From: Bacteroides sp.
Lineage (GTDB): Bacteria; Bacteroidota; Bacteroidia; Bacteroidales; Bacteroidaceae
Length of the DNA: 64,000 bases
NCBI GenBank assembly: GCA_015060765.1
Contig: SUXW01000003.1
Span: 62,001 to 126,000 of the forward strand
Reading direction: 5' to 3'
Positions 55,629-63,543 of the stretch are shown piece after piece. Position numbers and translations under genes: made by a program. Every line of letters begins with the position of its first letter. The stretch's first letter is position 1. A model generated the notes under the pieces. That model saw only the letters and a list, made by a program, of their open reading frames with translations. It ran no database searches and was not told the origin of the DNA.

Positions 55629-56951
55629 CTATATCCTCTTGTTCTGCCATTTTGCTTTTTTCAAGTAAATAAGGCTCGTAAGGAGTTGCAGACCGTAATA
55701 GAGTATCTCGGCCGTGAAGCAGACAGATACTGCCGCCCGGGCCCACCAGCCCACACAGAATATGTAGATTCCGTATACCACTAACGTACCGGTTTCCAAC
55801 CAAAGGGCTGCTTGGGTATTCCCCGTTCCCGATATCCCGTTGAAGTAGATGTTGGATACCGAGGCTACCAGCATGGCCACTCCGACCACATGAAGCGAGG
55901 GTACCGATTCGGCTATCAGTACACTTTCGTTGGTATAGATGGCCAAAAGCAGTTGCGGGAAGAGAACGGACAGCAATACACACACCGCTACAATGCCTAA
56001 GGATACCTTGGCTATCTTCTTCATCAGCGACATCACGTGGTCTATTCCGCCTGCACCAATCAGGTTGCTTACCAACGTGTTGGCGGTGGTCGACAGCGCC
56101 TGTACCGGTATCAGCAGGACAATGTAGATGCTTCGTATAATGTTGGCAATGGCCAGTTCCCGTTGTCCCAGACGTTCCACGGCCATGAAGAACACAAACC
56201 AGGTAGCCATGGAGAGGAAATACTGTACCATGGTAAAGCACGAGATGCTGAGGATGCGCCCCAGTAACTCGAAGTCAAAACGGGGCATCCGGTTCAGACC
56301 GAACTTCTTCAGGTCCACACCCATTGCTGTCCAGATGATGCAGAATAGGGTAGAGGAGGCTTCTGCTATAACCGAGGCAATGGCAGCTCCTTTCAGTCCC
56401 ATCTCTGGGAAACCCCAATGACCGAATATCAGTGTATAGTCCAGGAACACGTTGACTACTGCCATGATGATGGCATTGAAAGTCAGAACCTTGGTACGGG
56501 TAATGCCCACATACAGTGCGCGGAACATTACGTTGACAAACGAGAAGAAGAACCCGAACATGCGCCAATACAGGAATTCGCAGGTCGCCTCATAGATGGT
56601 GTCCGATGAAATGAGCATCCTGACAATGGCTGGGGCCGACCATTGGCAGAGGCCGAACAAAACGGTAGCCATGGTCAGTAGGAACAGACAACCCTGCAGC
56701 ATCACCGGACCTACATCCCGGTATCGTCCTTCCCCGTTGCGGCGGCCAATCAGAATCTGCGAACCGGTACTGAACCCGAAAGCCACGGTGAAGATACAGA
56801 TATAGAGCAGTCCGCCCATGGCAGATGCACCCAATTCCACTTCACCCACATGTCCCAAAAAGGCTGTATCGGTTACATTGATGATATTCTGCGCCAACAA
56901 AGCCAGCAGAATCGGATAACTAACCTTCCAGATATCTTTGTTTGTATACAT
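55629..56951 (-). CDS. MATE-family efflux transporter
   Basis: 440 residues from ATG 56951 (MYTNKDIWKVSYPILLALLAQNI); an upstream in-frame start would read through the -7-like box at 56981-56988. Twelve membrane helices in two related halves. PILLALLAQNIINVTDTAFLGHVGEVELGASAM is the family N-terminal signature. Exports cationic drugs or metabolites using sodium or protons; substrate unknown. Monocistronic and divergent from the FadL-like gene. Confidence 0.93.
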   Translation of the reverse strand: MYTNKDIWKVSYPILLALLAQNIINVTDTAFLGHVGEVELGASAMGGLLYICIFTVAFGFSTGSQILIGRRNGEGRYRDVGPVMLQGCLFLLTMATVLFGLCQWSAPAIVRMLISSDTIYEATCEFLYWRMFGFFFSFVNVMFRALYVGITRTKVLTFNAIIMAVVNVFLDYTLIFGHWGFPEMGLKGAAIASVIAEASSTLFCIIWTAMGVDLKKFGLNRMPRFDFELLGRILSISCFTMVQYFLSMATWFVFFMAVERLGQRELAIANIIRSIYIVLLIPVQALSTTANTLVSNLIGAGGIDHVMSLMKKIAKVSLGIVAVCVLLSVLFPQLLLAIYTNESVLIAESVPSLHVVGVAMLVASVSNIYFNGISGTGNTQAALWLETGTLVVYGIYIFCVGWWARAAVSVCFTAEILYYGLQLLTSLIYLKKAKWQNKRI

Positions 56952-56980
56952 ATTAATATAGGAGTTCAAAAAAAGGAATG

Positions 56981-56988
56981 CAAAGATA
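56981..56988 (-). promoter_or_regulatory. -7 element of the MATE gene
   Basis: Minus strand TATCTTTG, 29 bp before the start codon. The nearest -33 TTTG (57013-57016) is 24 bp away. Confidence 0.5.
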
Positions 56989-57140
56989 CATCTTTTCGGC
57001 ATTAACCGCCCACAAAACATGACTCTTTTTCTTTATCCTTTTTTTCTTCTGTTCGGACAAAAGAAAAATGAAGAGCTGCCTACAGTTTCTATTGAAACTA
57101 TTATCAAATTCCACTATTACGTCATAAAATTGCACATTTA

Positions 57141-57172
57141 TTTGTTTTGTGTGTAATTTTATCCTACCTTTG
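57141..57172 (+). promoter_or_regulatory. Promoter of the OmpP1/FadL gene
   Basis: -33 TTTG (57141-57144) and -7 TACCTTTG (57165-57172), spacer exactly 20 bp: a full Bacteroidetes consensus promoter. The start codon is 29 bp downstream of the -7 box. Confidence 0.85.
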
Positions 57173-57201
57173 CACCCGAAAACCAAAATGTTTTAGAATA
57201 A

Positions 57202-58536
57202 ATGAAGAAAATTTTTATGTGCAGTGCTATGGCACTGATGGTTTCAATTCCAACTTTCGCTGGTGGTATCCTCACCAATACGAATCAGAATGCAGCTTAT
57301 CTTCGTAACCCGGCTCGCGATGCAGTCATCGCTATCGACGGTGTATACAGCAACCCGGCAGGTATTGCTTTCATGCCGAAAGGCTTCCATTTGTCCGTAA
57401 GCTGGCAGGCGGCTTGGCAAAAACGCCAGATCAATTCTACTTTTGCAGCTTATCCATTGAACGGTGGACAGTCTACCAAGGATTTCGAAGGGGTAGCCAA
57501 GGCTCCCATCATCCCTTCTGTACAGGCTGCTTATGTCATCAATGACAAGTGGTCGGTTTCGGCCCAGTTCGCTATTGGTGGCGGCGGTGGTAAATGTGAG
57601 TTTGATAACGGTTTGGGTATGTTCGAAAAGTTAGTGTATAGCGCCATGTCCCAAGGTATTGCCGCCAACTCCCAATTGCCTGCAGGTTCTTCTTTGGCCA
57701 AGTATGCATTGAACCAAAGTCTTATAGGTGAACAGTATTTCTATGGTCTGCAAATTGGTGGAACTTATAAGTTGGCCGACGCTTTCTCTGTGTTTGGTGG
57801 TATTCGTGGTGTATTGGCCAATTGCGCTTACGAAGGTGGCATCACTGGTATATCGGGCGATGTGAAACTTCCTCAAGCTATGGGTGGTACCGTCATGCCG
57901 GGAGTAGCCACATCAGATGATTTGCTTCTCGACTGCTCACAAAGTGGTATTGGTTTCACTCCTATCCTTGGCTTGGACTGGAACTTGGGTAAGCTGAACT
58001 TGGCTGCCAAGTATGAGTTCCGTACCAAGATCAATTTGGAGAACGAATCAAGCAATACCCCTAATGTGGATGCTATGATGCCTGCTTATAAGAATAAAGG
58101 AAAGGTTCGTTCGGATATTCCTGCTATCTTGACCTTGGGTGCCCAATATCAGATTGTTGATAATGTTCGTGCCATGGCTGGTTTCCACTATTATTGGGAT
58201 AAGGATGCCAAGGGTTCTCCTATCCAGAAGGGAGACAATACTTGGGAAGCTCTTCTCGGTGTAGAATGGGATATCAACGACAAGGTTATGTTGAGTTGCG
58301 GCGGACAGCGTACTCAGTACGGTTTCGATGATGCCGACATGTCCGACATCAATTTCAACGTACCCAATTATGCGTTCAATATCGGTGGTACTTATAAGTT
58401 CAATGAAAAGATGAAAATCAATGTAGGTTACATGCATTCATTCTACGACGAACACGAAGTGGTCAACGATTTTGGAAAAGACATTTATACCCGTAAGAAC
58501 GATGTTGTCGGTGCTTCACTCGACATCACATTCTAA
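57202..58536 (+). CDS. Outer-membrane transport protein of the OmpP1/FadL/TodX family
   Basis: 444 residues, signal peptide to about 20 (SIPTFA). N-terminal hatch and first strands AGGILTNTNQNAAYLRNPARDAVIAIDGVYSNPAGIAFMPKGFHLS carry the family NPA motif (YSNPAGIA). Amphipathic strands continue to the end, which closes with the aromatic VGASLDITF outer-membrane signal. FadL-type barrels admit fatty acids or other hydrophobic compounds. Strong promoter and terminator suggest it is well expressed and monocistronic. Confidence 0.93.
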   Translation: MKKIFMCSAMALMVSIPTFAGGILTNTNQNAAYLRNPARDAVIAIDGVYSNPAGIAFMPKGFHLSVSWQAAWQKRQINSTFAAYPLNGGQSTKDFEGVAKAPIIPSVQAAYVINDKWSVSAQFAIGGGGGKCEFDNGLGMFEKLVYSAMSQGIAANSQLPAGSSLAKYALNQSLIGEQYFYGLQIGGTYKLADAFSVFGGIRGVLANCAYEGGITGISGDVKLPQAMGGTVMPGVATSDDLLLDCSQSGIGFTPILGLDWNLGKLNLAAKYEFRTKINLENESSNTPNVDAMMPAYKNKGKVRSDIPAILTLGAQYQIVDNVRAMAGFHYYWDKDAKGSPIQKGDNTWEALLGVEWDINDKVMLSCGGQRTQYGFDDADMSDINFNVPNYAFNIGGTYKFNEKMKINVGYMHSFYDEHEVVNDFGKDIYTRKNDVVGASLDITF

Positions 58537-58558
58537 ATACCCCACTTCTTCATAATGA

Positions 58559-58594
58559 AAAAACGGACAATCCCTCACGGGAGCGTCCGTTTTT
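58559..58594 (+). terminator. Terminator of the FadL gene
   Basis: Stem AAAAACGGAC (58559-58568) with GTCCGTTTTT (58585-58594); the loop contains a second short TCCC/GGGA pair. A and T tails allow action in both directions, for the convergent fimbrial operon too. Confidence 0.85.
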
Positions 58595-58660
58595 CTTATT
58601 ACATAGATTCGCATCTCTGTAATAAAATAGTACTAACTTTAATTTACGCCTAATATAACC

Positions 58661-59935
58661 TTAATTTAATATATAATTTTTCAATAGTCTGACGTAATAC
58701 GATCTCTTGCTTCCTGCTTTGGAAATCGTTGTTCCGTCGGCAAAGATGAACGAATAGTACACACCCCCTTTGTCGCAGAGGTACCGCTCTTCGCCGTCCA
58801 CTTCGGGCAGTGTTCCGTTGTAGTCCACTATCTGTTCATTCAGCTCATCCAGTTCTCTGCCGCCGAAGGTAGCCTTCAGTAATTGCGCCTCTTCGTAGGT
58901 GGGCACGTGCCATCCCTCTTCCTCTTCCAGGATACTTTCCACTTCATCCACGGTGGCTATCCACTCTTCCGTACTCATCAGCAGCACTTCGTTGCCTTTC
59001 GTCTCCACTACAATTCCGTCTTTCCAGATGCGGCCCACTTGCGGTGTATCGTTGTCTTCTTCTTCCGTGGGACCGTCCGATGGTTCTTCTTCCTGTGTCG
59101 ATCCGAAGGTAAACGATACATCGATGGCTGTGTCCCATCCTTCGATGATGAAGGTACCGTCCACGCTGATGGCACCGGTGTAATTGCCCGACAGGTTGAA
59201 CGGACGGTTCGCTTCCGGAATCCCCCGATAGGTATAGGCATAGGTCTGCCTGTTCCCATCCTTTCGGGTCAGCTGCACGGAGAAGAGGGTTTCCTGTCCG
59301 CTTCCCGGAAAGGCATAGACCGTATCGGTCCGCCATACCTTGTTCTCGTCTCTCGTGCAAGGAATATCCAACTGATGGGTGTCACTTCCATATTCTCCGT
59401 TCATGCAGAGCGAGGCATGGAGCGGAGAGAGGAGCAGATGTACCGCTTCTACGTCCTCGGGTATCTCGTTCAGTGCGGCCGAGATGGCACTCACGGCATA
59501 CCGTAAGGTGATGTTCAGCGAGGAACTCCGGCTGCCTATGGTGACATCCGCTTTCCCTACCATGAGCGGCGTTTGTGCCCCGGCTGTACTTTCCAGTAGG
59601 ATGGGAGCGTCGGCTTCCGGATGTTCGGGCAGTACATAACCGCCCGATACGTCCGAAAGTGCTACGATTCGATATCCTCCGGCTGGGAGGGTCAGCGAAG
59701 GTAACTCCTCGGCAGAATTGATCACTTGCGAGGCGGCGCATCGGCCGTCCTTGTCGAATGCATATAAGTACAGTGGATAAGCAATCTTCTCGTTGCTTGC
59801 TGCCCGTGCCTTCACCTTCAGCAACTGGGGCGCTTCTTCTTCATCCAGGTCCTGCAACTGCTGGCATCCCCACAACAGGAGACCTACGAGCAGGCAGAAC
59901 AGTAGAATGAGTGTCTTTTGTATCCTCTCTTTCAT
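58661..59935 (-). CDS. Fimbrial accessory lipoprotein (FimB/Mfa2-like) with C-terminal FISUMP-like domain
   Basis: 424 residues; lipoprotein signal with LLLWGC at Cys24. Residues about 45-285 look like a FimB/Mfa2-type beta-sandwich pair: APQLLKVKARAASNEKIAYPLYLYAFDKDG, PAGGYRIVALSDVSGGYV, RYAVSAISAALNEIPEDVEAVHLLLSPL, FIIEGWDTAIDVSFTFG. The acidic linker (TQEEEPSDGPTEEED) leads to a C-terminal part whose EGWHVPTYEEAQLLKATF pattern resembles FISUMP-type domains. It overlaps the upstream fimbrillin gene by 4 bp (ATGA), so the two are translationally coupled. A tip or anchor subunit of a fimbria is likely. Confidence 0.75.
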   Translation of the reverse strand: MKERIQKTLILLFCLLVGLLLWGCQQLQDLDEEEAPQLLKVKARAASNEKIAYPLYLYAFDKDGRCAASQVINSAEELPSLTLPAGGYRIVALSDVSGGYVLPEHPEADAPILLESTAGAQTPLMVGKADVTIGSRSSSLNITLRYAVSAISAALNEIPEDVEAVHLLLSPLHASLCMNGEYGSDTHQLDIPCTRDENKVWRTDTVYAFPGSGQETLFSVQLTRKDGNRQTYAYTYRGIPEANRPFNLSGNYTGAISVDGTFIIEGWDTAIDVSFTFGSTQEEEPSDGPTEEEDNDTPQVGRIWKDGIVVETKGNEVLLMSTEEWIATVDEVESILEEEEGWHVPTYEEAQLLKATFGGRELDELNEQIVDYNGTLPEVDGEERYLCDKGGVYYSFIFADGTTISKAGSKRSYYVRLLKNYILN

Positions 59936-60885
59936 ACCTCATCCTTTTTAGCGTCAATGATAAGGTCTTCCAATTCATTCCCTTCTACCCAGGGACTGAT
60001 GGTGCTACCGGTGACAAACAGTTCCAGATTCTGTACGGACAGGGTGAACCGTTGCATCATTCCCCCTTTGAATACATTGCCCGACAGTCCGTTCAGGGTA
60101 GCGGTATAGCTCTGTCCGCCGCTTGTGTATTGCAGCGAGAGGGTAACGGGGGTACTGGCGTCTGTCTTCTCGTTGACTACCAGGTAATAGGTCGCGTCCG
60201 CAGTTCCCATGGATAGATTCAAGTCAAGCGCCAGTCGGTTGGAAGTCTCGTCCGGTGTATAGCTCACTCCGTCGGCAAACGAGTAGCGCGAGGGAGCCAC
60301 CAGTCCTTCCCCTTCCAGCGACAGCGCGGTCAGGGTTGCGCCGTTCAGGTCGCCACCGGCCTTGATGGTCAGTTGGACCAGCGAGGATATATGTCTGAAT
60401 GATTTGCCTTCCCCTTGGAAGTCCACCACACCGTTGCTGCCGTATGCCTGTGTGGTCTGTGCCACCAGGAAGTCGCAGGCGGCCACACTCTCCATGGTTC
60501 CGGTCTGTTCCTTCAGTCCCGGCATGGGAATCTCCGCTGGCGAGGCGGCAGTGGTGTAAGGATAGAATGCCTGAAAGGCATGCGGGTTCTCCTTGTCCGG
60601 CCAGTAGACGGTCCGGGCAGGTTTCCATGTCTGGTTGGTATAGGTCCATTGTACGGCCGCTTGGTCGTCCACAAAGATCCCTATGTCATCTCCTTCGTCA
60701 AACATAGCAAGGTTAGGACTGTCTCCGGCATATCTTCCCGTCGGTACAGTCGTGTTTCCAATTCCTGCCACTACATGCATGGCCAAATCTGTTGGGAAAC
60801 TCGTGTTTTCACTCTCGTTTTGGCAGGCTGTCAGCGCCATGAGGCTGCTGCAGACAATTGCCGGGATGCAATTTCTTTTCTTCAT
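59932..60885 (-). CDS. Fimbrillin-family lipoprotein (Mfa-like_1)
   Basis: 317 residues; signal MKKRNCIPAIVCSSLMALTAC with lipidated Cys21. The fimbrillin sandwich is visible: SPNLAMFDEGDDIGIFVDDQAA, QWTYTNQTWKPARTVYWPDKENPHAFQAFYPY, and FRHISSLVQLTIKAGGDLNGATLTALSLEGEGLV. Bacteroidetes type V pili are made by outer-membrane sorting and Arg-directed cleavage of such lipoproteins; whether this one is a stalk subunit or tip is not clear. First gene of the two-gene operon. Confidence 0.85.
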   Translation of the reverse strand: MKKRNCIPAIVCSSLMALTACQNESENTSFPTDLAMHVVAGIGNTTVPTGRYAGDSPNLAMFDEGDDIGIFVDDQAAVQWTYTNQTWKPARTVYWPDKENPHAFQAFYPYTTAASPAEIPMPGLKEQTGTMESVAACDFLVAQTTQAYGSNGVVDFQGEGKSFRHISSLVQLTIKAGGDLNGATLTALSLEGEGLVAPSRYSFADGVSYTPDETSNRLALDLNLSMGTADATYYLVVNEKTDASTPVTLSLQYTSGGQSYTATLNGLSGNVFKGGMMQRFTLSVQNLELFVTGSTISPWVEGNELEDLIIDAKKDEV

Positions 60886-60924
60886 AGTTCTGTTTTGTTA
60901 AAATCTACCAATTGTTAACGGCGG

Positions 60925-60932
60925 CAAATGTA
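60925..60932 (-). promoter_or_regulatory. -7 element of the fimbrial operon
   Basis: Minus strand TACATTTG, 39 bp before the start; no good -33. Confidence 0.4.
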
Positions 60933-61078
60933 ATCGTATTTATCAATAAAAAAAACGGGAAAAAACGATGAAAATATAGTTTTATTGTCTATCAGCTATT
61001 TGTTGTTTAAACTTAATATAAAGTTTCATTCTGCTAATTTTTTGTACACCTTAATATATATAAATCAAAAAAGATTCG

Positions 61079-61086
61079 TATCTTTG
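61079..61086 (+). promoter_or_regulatory. -7 element of pgk
   Basis: TATCTTTG, 51 bp before the pgk start, implying a leader of about 45 nt. No -33 TTTG at normal spacing. Confidence 0.5.
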
Positions 61087-61137
61087 CGACAATTTTCAGA
61101 AAGAACGTAATTATACACTATAAACAGAAAAGAAATT

Positions 61138-62388
61138 ATGATGACGATTGACAAATTCAACTTTGCCGGCAAGAAGGCAATTGTTCGTGTGGACTTCAAT
61201 GTTCCCTTGAACGAAGAAGGTAAAATTACTGACGACACTCGTATCCGTGGTGCACTTCCTACTTTGAAGAAAGTGTTGGCCGACGGTGGTGCCTTGATTA
61301 TCATGTCACACATGGGCAAGCCCAAGGGCAAGGTAAATGCCAAGTTCTCTTTGAGCCAGATTGTAGACGCTGTATCCGAAAAGTTGGGTGTAGCCGTTCA
61401 GTTTGCTCCCGATTGTGCCAAGGCTTCCGAAGCAGCTGCTGCTTTGAAGGCTGGTGAAGTCTTGCTGCTCGAAAACCTCCGTTTCTATCCGGAAGAAGAA
61501 GGTAAGCCGGTAGGTATCGACAAGGAAGATCCTGCTTACGAAGATGCCAAGAAGGCTATGAAGACTTCTCAGAAGGAATTCTCCAAGACATTGGCTTCTT
61601 ATGCTGATTGCTATATCAACGATGCATTCGGTACTGCTCACCGCAAGCACGCTTCTACAGCAGTGATTGCCGATTACTTCGATGCCGACAACAAGATGCT
61701 CGGTTACTTGATGGAAAAGGAAGTACAGGCTGTTGATAATATCTTGAAGGACATCAAGCGTCCGTTCACTGCCATCATGGGTGGTTCCAAGGTATCTACC
61801 AAGATCGGTATCATCGAAAACTTGATGGACAAGGTAGACAACCTCATTCTTTGCGGTGGTATGACCTATACTTTCGCCAAGGCTATGGGTGGTGAAGTAG
61901 GTAACTCTATCTGCGAAAACGACAAGTTGGATTTGGCTCTTTCTATCATGGAACAAGCTAAGGCTAAGGGTGTGAACTTGGTATTGGGTACCGACTGTGT
62001 TGCCGGTGACGATTTCAAGAACGACTGTAACACTCAGATCTGCCAGGCTGATGCTATCCCTGCTGGTTTCGAAGGTCTCGATGCAGGTCCCGAAAGCCGC
62101 AAGGCATTCGCTGCAGCTATCGAACCCGCCAAGACTATCCTTTGGAACGGTCCTGCCGGTGTATTCGAATTCGACAACTTCACCGGTGGTTCACGCGCTA
62201 TCGCCGAAGCCATTGCTACTGCTACTGCCAACGGCGCCTTCTCTTTGATCGGTGGTGGCGACTCTGTAGCTTGTATCAACAAGTTTGGTATGGCCGATAA
62301 GGTATCTTATATCTCTACCGGTGGTGGTGCTTTGCTCGAAGCTATCGAAGGTAAGGTACTTCCGGGTGTAGCGGCTATTAAGGGCTGA
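61138..62388 (+). CDS. pgk: Phosphoglycerate kinase
   Basis: 416 residues, normal for Pgk. Converts 1,3-bisphosphoglycerate plus ADP to 3-phosphoglycerate plus ATP. N-domain [30 protein letters not shown] and HMGKPKG; C-domain nucleotide site [16 protein letters not shown] and [27 protein letters not shown]. Codon use shows strong expression bias. The start could be 61138 or 61141. A polypyrimidine hairpin (62398-62411 with 62416-62429) follows and may terminate it. Confidence 0.98.
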   Translation: MMTIDKFNFAGKKAIVRVDFNVPLNEEGKITDDTRIRGALPTLKKVLADGGALIIMSHMGKPKGKVNAKFSLSQIVDAVSEKLGVAVQFAPDCAKASEAAAALKAGEVLLLENLRFYPEEEGKPVGIDKEDPAYEDAKKAMKTSQKEFSKTLASYADCYINDAFGTAHRKHASTAVIADYFDADNKMLGYLMEKEVQAVDNILKDIKRPFTAIMGGSKVSTKIGIIENLMDKVDNLILCGGMTYTFAKAMGGEVGNSICENDKLDLALSIMEQAKAKGVNLVLGTDCVAGDDFKNDCNTQICQADAIPAGFEGLDAGPESRKAFAAAIEPAKTILWNGPAGVFEFDNFTGGSRAIAEAIATATANGAFSLIGGGDSVACINKFGMADKVSYISTGGGALLEAIEGKVLPGVAAIKG

Positions 62389-62397
62389 TTTTCTTTA

Positions 62398-62429
62398 CTT
62401 TTTTCTTTCTGGCAGCAGAAAGAAAAAAG
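62398..62429 (+). terminator. Hairpin after pgk
   Basis: 14-bp perfect stem of pyrimidines against purines (62398-62411 with 62416-62429), GCAG loop. There is no T run after it, so termination is plausible but not certain. Confidence 0.5.
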
Positions 62430-62820
62430 ATAACAAAAAAGAAAGACTGCCGGCTGCCGTTCCGGAGCTAAAAATGGAGCTTGTTTCCTAAAGAAAAAGA
62501 ACTCGCTAACGCTCAAACAGCTTTTTCTTCTTCACGGAAACAAGCCCCATTTTCTTCACGCTCCTCCACTAAAGGCCGGTCCCCGTGATGCAACATTGCT
62601 TCGCTCGTTGAGGTGGGTGTTTTCGAAAGCATACACTTTAACGAGCGAAGCAATGTTGCATCAAACTTCCGGCCTCACTTTTTGGGCGTTAAATGGAGGA
62701 AGTTGATGGAGCGTATAGAACAAAAAGCTGTTTGAGCGAAGCGAGTTCTTTTTGTTCAGCGGAAACAACTTTCGGAATAGCCCAAAAAGTGCAGCCGGCG
62801 CTTTTTCTTTGTTTCGTTTC
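62430..62820. repeat. About 390-bp decayed concentric palindrome
   Basis: Several inverted-repeat pairs share one centre near 62624: 62586-62609 with 62640-62663 (24 bp perfect); GGCCGG 62574-62579 with CCGGCC 62669-62674; 62494-62526 with 62722-62753 (32-bp arms, a 2-3 nt bulge); TTGTTTCC 62481-62488 with GGAAACAA 62761-62768; GCCGGCTGC 62449-62457 with GCAGCCGGC 62791-62799. This looks like one large, partly decayed palindromic element. Confidence 0.8.
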
Positions 62821-62840
62821 TTTTGTGCGCACAAAAGAAA
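62817..62840. repeat. 24-bp perfect palindrome
   Basis: TTTCTTTTGTGC followed directly by its reverse complement GCACAAAAGAAA. It overlaps the start of the 34-bp direct repeat. Confidence 0.8.
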
Positions 62841-62911
62841 TGAAAAGCCCGTGCGGCTAGAGCACAATAAAAGATTCAAAAGAAATGAAAAGCCCGTGCG
62901 GCTATAGCACA
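62833..62911. repeat. 34-bp direct repeat, two copies with a 45-bp period
   Basis: Copies at 62833-62866 and 62878-62911 share AAAAGAAATGAAAAGCCCGT and the following CGGCTA/AGCACA with one mismatch. Confidence 0.85.
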
Positions 62912-62947
62912 CACCCACGAAAAAAAACAAAAAAACTTCCTCAATTA

Positions 62948-62979
62948 TTTGGAAGTTTCAAATAAACCCATTACCTTTG
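62948..62979 (+). promoter_or_regulatory. Promoter of the four-tRNA operon
   Basis: -33 TTTG (62948-62951) and -7 TACCTTTG (62972-62979) with exactly 20 bp between. The first tRNA starts 37 bp downstream of the -7 box. Confidence 0.85.
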
Positions 62980-63016
62980 CACTCGCTTTAGAAAACAAAG
63001 CAGTTCTTTGAAAAAC

Positions 63017-63090
63017 GGTGTGGTAGTTCAGCTGGTTAGAATACCTGCCTGTCACGCAGGGGGTCGCGGGTTCGAGTCCCGTCCATACCG
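63017..63090 (+). tRNA. tRNA-Asp (GTC)
   Basis: Acceptor GGTGTGG with CCATACC, anticodon arm CTGCCTGTCACGCAG giving GTC, T-arm CGGGTTCGAGTCCCG. Discriminator G. No encoded CCA. Confidence 0.96.
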
Positions 63091-63130
63091 CTCGATTGAA
63101 CAAGGTTCGCTTCGGCGAATCATTTAGGAT

Positions 63131-63205
63131 GGTCCGTTCGTATATCGGTTAGTACTCAAGATTTTCATTCTTGCAAGGGGGGTTCGATTCCCCCACGGAC
63201 TACCA
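63131..63205 (+). tRNA. tRNA-Glu (TTC)
   Basis: Acceptor GGTCCGT with ACGGACT (a G-U first pair as in other Bacteroides Glu tRNAs), anticodon arm CAAGATTTTCATTCTTG giving TTC, T-arm GGGGTTCGATTCCCC. The only tRNA of the group followed directly by CCA (63203-63205). Confidence 0.95.
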
Positions 63206-63210
63206 AAATT

Positions 63211-63283
63211 GCGGAAATAGCTCAGTTGGTAGAGCATAACCTTGCCAAGGTTAGGGTCGCGAGTTCGAGCCTCGTTTTCCGCT
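63211..63283 (+). tRNA. tRNA-Gly (GCC)
   Basis: Acceptor GCGGAAA with TTTTCCGC (first seven pairs), D-arm AGCTCAGTTGGTAGAGC, anticodon arm AACCTTGCCAAGGTT giving GCC, T-arm CGAGTTCGAGCCTCG. No encoded CCA. Confidence 0.95.
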
Positions 63284-63292
63284 CTTTTTTTT

Positions 63293-63366
63293 GCCTCTTT
63301 AGCTCAGTTGGCCAGAGCACGTGATTTGTAATCTCGGGGTCGTTGGTTCGAATCCGACAAGAGGCT
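63293..63366 (+). tRNA. tRNA-Thr (TGT)
   Basis: Acceptor GCCTCTT with AAGAGGC, anticodon loop TTTGTAA giving TGT, T-arm TTGGTTCGAATCCGA. Discriminator T. No encoded CCA. Confidence 0.94.
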
Positions 63367-63370
63367 CACC

Positions 63371-63401
63371 AAGGACGTTTCTACAGAAACGTCCTTTTTT
63401 T
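63371..63401 (+). terminator. Terminator of the tRNA operon
   Basis: 12-bp perfect stem (63371-63382 with 63385-63396) and a T run to 63401. Confidence 0.92.
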
Positions 63402-63402
63402 A

Positions 63403-63528
63403 TTTATACAGGACTGATTGTTTATACGGATCAGGCTTTGTCTATATAGGCTCGACTTTATCTATACAGGTCTGGCTTTATTAGGCCGTCTATACAAGTT
63501 TGGTTTTATCTATACAAGTCCGGCTTTT
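63403..63528. repeat. 20-bp tandem repeat, six units
   Basis: Units: 63403-63420 (18 bp), 63421-63440, 63441-63460, 63461-63480, then an 8-bp insertion, 63489-63508 and 63509-63528. Consensus about TCTATACAGGTCTGGCTTTA; the unit at 63461-63480 matches it exactly. Units diverge by 2-8 bases. It lies between the tRNA terminator and the end of the NusG-like gene. Confidence 0.85.
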
Positions 63529-63543
63529 TGAGTGATTGGAATC

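Larger units (their letters stand above)
62389..63016. other. Non-coding repeat-rich region between pgk and the tRNA operon
   Basis: 628 bp with no gene. It holds the pgk hairpin, a large concentric palindrome (62430-62820), a 24-bp palindrome (62817-62840), a 34-bp direct repeat (62833-62911) and the tRNA promoter (62948-62979), each listed separately. Confidence 0.7.
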
